64,000 nucleotides of DNA from Shewanella subflava (GTDB taxonomy: Bacteria > Pseudomonadota > Gammaproteobacteria > Enterobacterales > Shewanellaceae): NCBI RefSeq assembly GCF_025971955.1, contig NZ_JAPDMX010000028.1, forward strand, positions 1-64,000, read 5' to 3'. Below the pieces are notes generated by a model, which had not been told where the DNA came from, made no database searches, and saw only the letters and a program-made list of their open reading frames with translations. Shown here piece by piece: positions 63,668-64,000 of the stretch (its first letter is position 1; each line of letters opens with the position of its first letter). The translations under genes and the position numbers were made by a program.

Positions 63668-64000
63668 ATGGCAATTATCAATATGGTGGACTTAGATCTA
63701 CAAAATAAGCGTGTGCTTATTCGTGAAGATTTAAACGTACCTGTTAAAGATGGCGTCGTCACCAGTGATGCTCGTTTACGTGCAGCATTACCCACCATTA
63801 AACTGGCACTTGAAAAAGGTGCCGCAGTCATGGTGATGTCGCATTTAGGTCGCCCAACTGAGGGTGAGTTTAATGCAGAGTTTTCATTGCAACCTGTTGT
63901 GGATTATCTGGCAAAAGCACTTGATTGCCCAGTGCGTCTCGCTAATGAGTATCTTAATGGTGTGGATGCTAAAGTGGGTGAAGTGGTTGTTTTTGAAAAC
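63668..64000 (+). CDS. pgk: Phosphoglycerate kinase, 3' end outside the window
   Basis: The visible 111 residues start [20 protein letters not shown] and continue DLNVPVKDG, the PGK substrate-binding block, and [14 protein letters not shown] transfers phosphate between 1,3-bisphosphoglycerate and ADP in glycolysis. The ATG at 63668 follows GAGGAAAGG. About 70 percent of the gene lies beyond the window. Its position after epd matches the common tkt-epd-pgk-fba order. Confidence 0.95.
   Translation, partial: MAIINMVDLDLQNKRVLIREDLNVPVKDGVVTSDARLRAALPTIKLALEKGAAVMVMSHLGRPTEGEFNAEFSLQPVVDYLAKALDCPVRLANEYLNGVDAKVGEVVVFEN

Noticed and set aside
1..64000. CRISPR arrays, tRNA or rRNA genes
   Set aside because: No regularly spaced direct repeats, cloverleaf-like sequence or rRNA-like stretch was noticed on either strand by eye; tRNAscan and a CRISPR finder would settle it.

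Overview
The window looks like a chromosomal core segment of a marine Shewanella (Gammaproteobacteria, Alteromonadales). The grounds are the moderately low GC, the Shewanella-like gene neighbourhoods (narQP divergent from nrfA; an Fbp-type iron ABC transporter next to a DyP peroxidase; epd-pgk downstream of tkt), a complete Na+-translocating NADH:quinone reductase (nqrABCDEF) and a pentahaem nitrite reductase. The species cannot be fixed from sequence reading alone. I see no phage, integrase, intact insertion sequence, CRISPR array, rRNA or tRNA.

Layout. 1-1295 has no convincing gene. It holds a TetR-type palindrome and a hairpin-rich, apparently decayed minus-strand reading frame that runs into an intrinsic terminator. 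1.3-8.3 kb: small membrane protein, RhlE-type RNA helicase, a DUF3626 protein and cydDC (glutathione/cysteine exporter needed for cytochrome bd assembly). 8.5-14.5 kb: nqrABCDEF with a CRP-like site upstream and a strong terminator, then a 58-residue helix-turn-helix gene. 14.8-21 kb: small metabolic genes (Rossmann oxidoreductase, nitroreductase, HAD phosphatase, CIA30 protein), a four-repeat DUF4397 lipoprotein, an EEP-family hydrolase and an orphan prepilin. 21-28.5 kb: an envelope-oriented minus-strand block (M1 aminopeptidase lipoprotein; WD40 lipoprotein, slyX, peptide deformylase, COG3014 lipoprotein, lpoB), divergent from fkpA. 28.6-36.3 kb: zntB, yacL, narQP divergent from nrfA, and glnK-amtB. 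36.4-44.2 kb: secreted/lipoprotein genes, a solute-binding protein, DAHP synthase, and an MCE lipid-transport operon whose permease carries a fused STAS domain. 44.6-49.4 kb: two small conserved genes, an Atm1-type ABC exporter, a short zinc-ribbon-like protein and a membrane-anchored GltB-like protein. 49.8-56.2 kb: a DUF5610-type protein, fpr, a Fur-box-preceded iron ABC transporter (fbpABC) and a DyP peroxidase. 56.3-64 kb: argR, a META lipoprotein, a GNAT cluster, metK with MetJ boxes, and tkt-epd-pgk (pgk cut by the window end).

How it works together. The energy genes (nqr, cydDC, nrfA-narQP) fit a respiratory generalist that switches electron acceptors. Several regulatory sites match their neighbouring genes: a NarP 7-2-7 heptamer pair at nrfA, an NtrC-type dyad at glnK, a Fur box and an FNR/EtrA-like site at fbpA, a perfect ARG box upstream of argR, and tandem MetJ boxes at metK. 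The less explained items are the DUF3626 protein (possible ADP-ribosyltransferase-like motif order), a ~53-bp repeat present in two inverted copies at 44.35 and 49.52 kb, the decayed element near 1 kb, and a 17-bp-stem hairpin at 21.05 kb.
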